Of a stretch of DNA of 14,549 nt, positions 12,384 through 14,549 are shown one piece after another; within the stretch, counting starts at the first letter, position 1, and every line of letters begins with the position of its first letter. The notes under the pieces are model-generated. The model was not told where the DNA came from. It was given only the letters and a program-made list of their open reading frames with translations, and ran no database searches. Source of the DNA: DASUFH01 sp036274645 (GTDB lineage: Bacteria; Acidobacteriota; Terriglobia; 20CM-2-55-15); contig DASUFH010000037.1 in assembly GCA_036274645.1 (NCBI GenBank), positions 1-14,549 of the forward strand, in the 5' to 3' direction. Both the position numbers and the translations under genes were made by a program.

Positions 12384-14549
12384 ATGCAACCAGGTTTACC
12401 CGAAAAACAGGGCCTCTACGATCCCCAGTTTGAACATGACAGCTGCGGCGTGGGATTCGTCGCGAACGTTTCCGGAAAGAAGTCGAGCGCGATCATCCGG
12501 CAGGCGCTGCAGATTCTGATCAACCTCGAGCATCGCGGCGCCAAAGGGGCCGAAGTCAATACAGGCGACGGCGCCGGTATCTTGTTGCAGGTTCCGCACG
12601 ATTTCCTGAAGCGTGAAGCGACCAAAGTGGGGATCACCCTGCCTGAACCGGGCCGGTACGGCGTCGGCATGGTTCAACTTCCGACCGAGGAAGCATCCCG
12701 CCGCGCCTGCGAGCGGCTGTTCGAGTCTGCGGTTCAGAACGCCGGGCAGATTCTGCTGGGATGGCGCGACGTTCCGACCGACAACACCCTGCTTGGCGAC
12801 ACGGCAAAATCCGTCGAGCCCGCGGTCCGGCAGATTTTCATCGGCGCCGGGGCCGGCGCGCCCACGGCGGAAGCGTTCGAGCGGAAGCTGTACCTGATCC
12901 GGAAACGGGCCGAGAAGGCCGTTGCGCAATCGGACATTCCGATGCGGTCCTTTTTCTATGTGTCGAGCCTTTCGGCCAACACCCTCATCTACAAGGGAAT
13001 GCTTTCGGCCGACCAGCTTGAGCCGTATTTCCCGGATCTGCAGGATCCCGTGATGGCTACGGCGCTGGCGGTGGTGCACCAGCGGTTCAGCACGAACACG
13101 TTCCCCAGCTGGTCGCTGGCGCATCCGTTCAGATACGTCGCGCACAACGGCGAGATCAATACGCTGCGGGGCAACATCAACTGGATGAAGGCCCGGGAAC
13201 GGCGCTTTGAGTCGGAGCTGTTTGGAAAGGACATCGCGGATCTTTTGCCGGTGCTGAATGAATTCGGCAGCGATTCCTCCATTATCGACAATGCGGTGGA
13301 AATGCTGGTGATGACCGGCCGCTCGCTCCCGCACGTCATGATGATGCTGATCCCCGAGGCGTGGGACGGCCACAAGACGATGAGCGACGAGAAGAAGGCG
13401 TTCTACGAATATCACTCGTGCCTCATGGAGCCGTGGGACGGCCCCGCGTCGATGACCTTCACCGATGGGCATGTGGTGGGCGCGGTTCTCGATCGCAACG
13501 GGCTGCGGCCTTCCCGCTACTGGGTGACGAAAGACGGCATGGTGATCATGGCGTCGGAGGTCGGAGTGCTCGAGATTCCGCCCGACCAGATCGTCAGGAA
13601 GGGCCGTCTCGAACCGGGCAAGATGTTTTTCATCGACACCCGCGAAGGGCGGATCGTCGACGATGTCGAGATCAAAGGCAAGCTCACGGCCCAGCGCCCG
13701 TATCGGGAGTGGCTCAACGCCAACCTGACTGCGATTGAGGATCTGCCGGCGGCGCCGGAGCTTCCCGAGCCCGATCACGCCACCGTGCTGCACCGCCAGA
13801 AGCTGTTCGGATATACGCACGAGGACCTGCGCATTCTGATGACGCCGATGGCGATGAGGGGCGAAGAGCCGATCGGCTCGATGGGCACCGATACGCCACT
13901 GGCGGTGCTTTCCGACAAGGCCCCTTCGCTGTTCAATTATTTCAAGCAGCTGTTTGCGCAGGTCACCAACCCGCCGCTCGACGCCATCCGTGAAGAACTG
14001 GTGACGTCCATGTCCACGGCGCTGGGTCCTGAACGGAATCTGCTGCATCCGGAACCGGAGAGCTGCCGGATGATCACGATCCACTCTCCGATTCTGGACA
14101 ATCACGATCTGGCGAAACTGCGTCACGTCGACATTACCGGATTCCGGTCTGCAACGCTGTCGATGTCGTTCCCGGCAGCGGAAGATGGAGACGGCCTTCG
14201 TCAGGCCATGGACCGTCTCTGCGCCGCTGCCGACGAAGCAATCGCGTCGGGGTCGACCATCCTGATCCTGTCGGATCGCGAAATCCCGCAGGGCGACGCG
14301 CCGATCCCCGCCCTGCTGGCCATGTCCGGCGTCCACCATCACCTGGTGCGCCAGGGCACGCGAACCCGGGCATCCCTCGTGATTGAGACCGGCGAAGCGC
14401 GCGAAGTCCATCACTATTGCCTGCTGCTCGGATACGGCGCGTCCGCCATCAATCCGTATCTGGCGTTTGAAACGCTCGATGACATGATCCGCCAGGGCAT
14501 CCTGACCGACATCGATCATCAGAAGGCCGTCTATTCCTATGTGAAGGCC
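12384..14549 (+). CDS. gltB: Glutamate synthase large subunit GltB, N-terminal 722 residues (partial)
   Basis: Large subunit of GOGAT, which makes two glutamates from glutamine and 2-oxoglutarate; the full protein is about 1500 residues and runs past the window end. The ATG has GAGAGG five bases upstream. A 20-residue propeptide precedes the Ntn-hydrolase nucleophile Cys21 (HDSCGVGFVANV), which must be exposed by processing. The glutaminase domain is clear: NLEHRGAKGAEVNTGDGAGI, VVHQRFSTNTFPSWSLAHPF, AHNGEINTLRGNINWM, EFGSDSSIIDNAVE, DRNGLRPSRYW. The central domain follows (GSMGTDTPLAVLS, then LFNYFKQLFAQVTNPPLDAI, the usual junction), up to LGYGASAINPYLAFETL. All key glutaminase residues are present. 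A long antisense open frame faces it but is not a gene. The lysR gene lies divergently upstream. Confidence 0.97.
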   Translation, partial: MQPGLPEKQGLYDPQFEHDSCGVGFVANVSGKKSSAIIRQALQILINLEHRGAKGAEVNTGDGAGILLQVPHDFLKREATKVGITLPEPGRYGVGMVQLPTEEASRRACERLFESAVQNAGQILLGWRDVPTDNTLLGDTAKSVEPAVRQIFIGAGAGAPTAEAFERKLYLIRKRAEKAVAQSDIPMRSFFYVSSLSANTLIYKGMLSADQLEPYFPDLQDPVMATALAVVHQRFSTNTFPSWSLAHPFRYVAHNGEINTLRGNINWMKARERRFESELFGKDIADLLPVLNEFGSDSSIIDNAVEMLVMTGRSLPHVMMMLIPEAWDGHKTMSDEKKAFYEYHSCLMEPWDGPASMTFTDGHVVGAVLDRNGLRPSRYWVTKDGMVIMASEVGVLEIPPDQIVRKGRLEPGKMFFIDTREGRIVDDVEIKGKLTAQRPYREWLNANLTAIEDLPAAPELPEPDHATVLHRQKLFGYTHEDLRILMTPMAMRGEEPIGSMGTDTPLAVLSDKAPSLFNYFKQLFAQVTNPPLDAIREELVTSMSTALGPERNLLHPEPESCRMITIHSPILDNHDLAKLRHVDITGFRSATLSMSFPAAEDGDGLRQAMDRLCAAADEAIASGSTILILSDREIPQGDAPIPALLAMSGVHHHLVRQGTRTRASLVIETGEAREVHHYCLLLGYGASAINPYLAFETLDDMIRQGILTDIDHQKAVYSYVKA

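Noticed and set aside
12271..12519. 82-codon plus-strand open frame overlapping the gltB leader and start, as a leader peptide
   Set aside because: It runs far into gltB in another frame, has no run of regulatory codons and no ribosome-binding site.
12396..14519. 707-residue minus-strand open frame opposite gltB
   Set aside because: It is a shadow of gltB in high-GC DNA: rich in Arg, His and Gln, with no recognisable domain and no start signal, while the plus-strand frame encodes an unmistakable glutamate synthase.
1..14549. Mobile elements, CRISPR arrays, tRNA or rRNA genes, defence system genes
   Set aside because: No transposase, integrase, regularly spaced repeats, cloverleaf sequence or rRNA segment seen; every long interval is filled by ordinary chromosomal genes.

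Overview
The window is high-GC bacterial chromosome with tightly packed housekeeping genes. Both ends cut through genes. The gene content (diderm lipoprotein, LepB, GalU, ComEC, ArgR-type operators, GltB) fits a Gram-negative, possibly Acidobacteriota-like organism. That placement is an impression from protein style, not a demonstrated result. There are no RNA genes, insertion sequences, phage genes or CRISPR arrays.

Layout. (1) Positions 1-665, minus strand: the N-terminal part of a proline-rich envelope lipoprotein that resembles the start of MltD-like lytic transglycosylases. (2) Positions 759-7683, minus strand: a six-gene run transcribed in the order yqeY, lepB (signal peptidase I), galU, rsmI, a TrmA/RlmD-type RNA uridine-C5 methyltransferase, comEC. 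A hairpin plus T-run overlapping the comEC stop closes it. Spacings are short (a 4-nt overlap for yqeY/lepB, 18 nt for lepB/galU, 13 nt for rsmI/methyltransferase), except for 108 nt between galU and rsmI and 58 nt before comEC. (3) Positions 7797-9491, plus strand: argC-argB behind a good sigma70 promoter. Two near-perfect ARG boxes cover the -10 box and the start codon, so ArgR repression by arginine is the obvious control. (4) Positions 9507-11207, minus strand: a secreted trypsin/HtrA-like serine protease without a PDZ domain but with a long unrecognised C-terminal half. (5) Positions 11298-12185, minus strand: a LysR-family regulator, divergent from (6) 12384-14549, plus strand: the first 722 codons of gltB, the glutamate synthase large subunit. 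The divergent LysR/gltB pair recalls GltC/gltAB of Bacillus. The intergenic region holds a LysR box and a leader able to fold over the gltB ribosome-binding site.

Together, argCB and gltB with its neighbouring regulator place glutamate and arginine metabolism side by side. The minus-strand run mixes envelope, RNA-modification and DNA-uptake functions with no single pathway. I found no clear new multi-gene system. The most interesting signals are regulatory: operators built into the argC coding start, a recurring pattern of promoters lying so close to start codons that argC and lysR (perhaps yqeY) mRNAs would be leaderless, and the structured gltB leader. At protein level the best leads are a duplicated motif in a roughly 110-residue extension of LepB, a rearranged iron-sulfur cysteine motif in the RNA methyltransferase, and an exact 12-bp triple repeat forming the start of the protease signal peptide.
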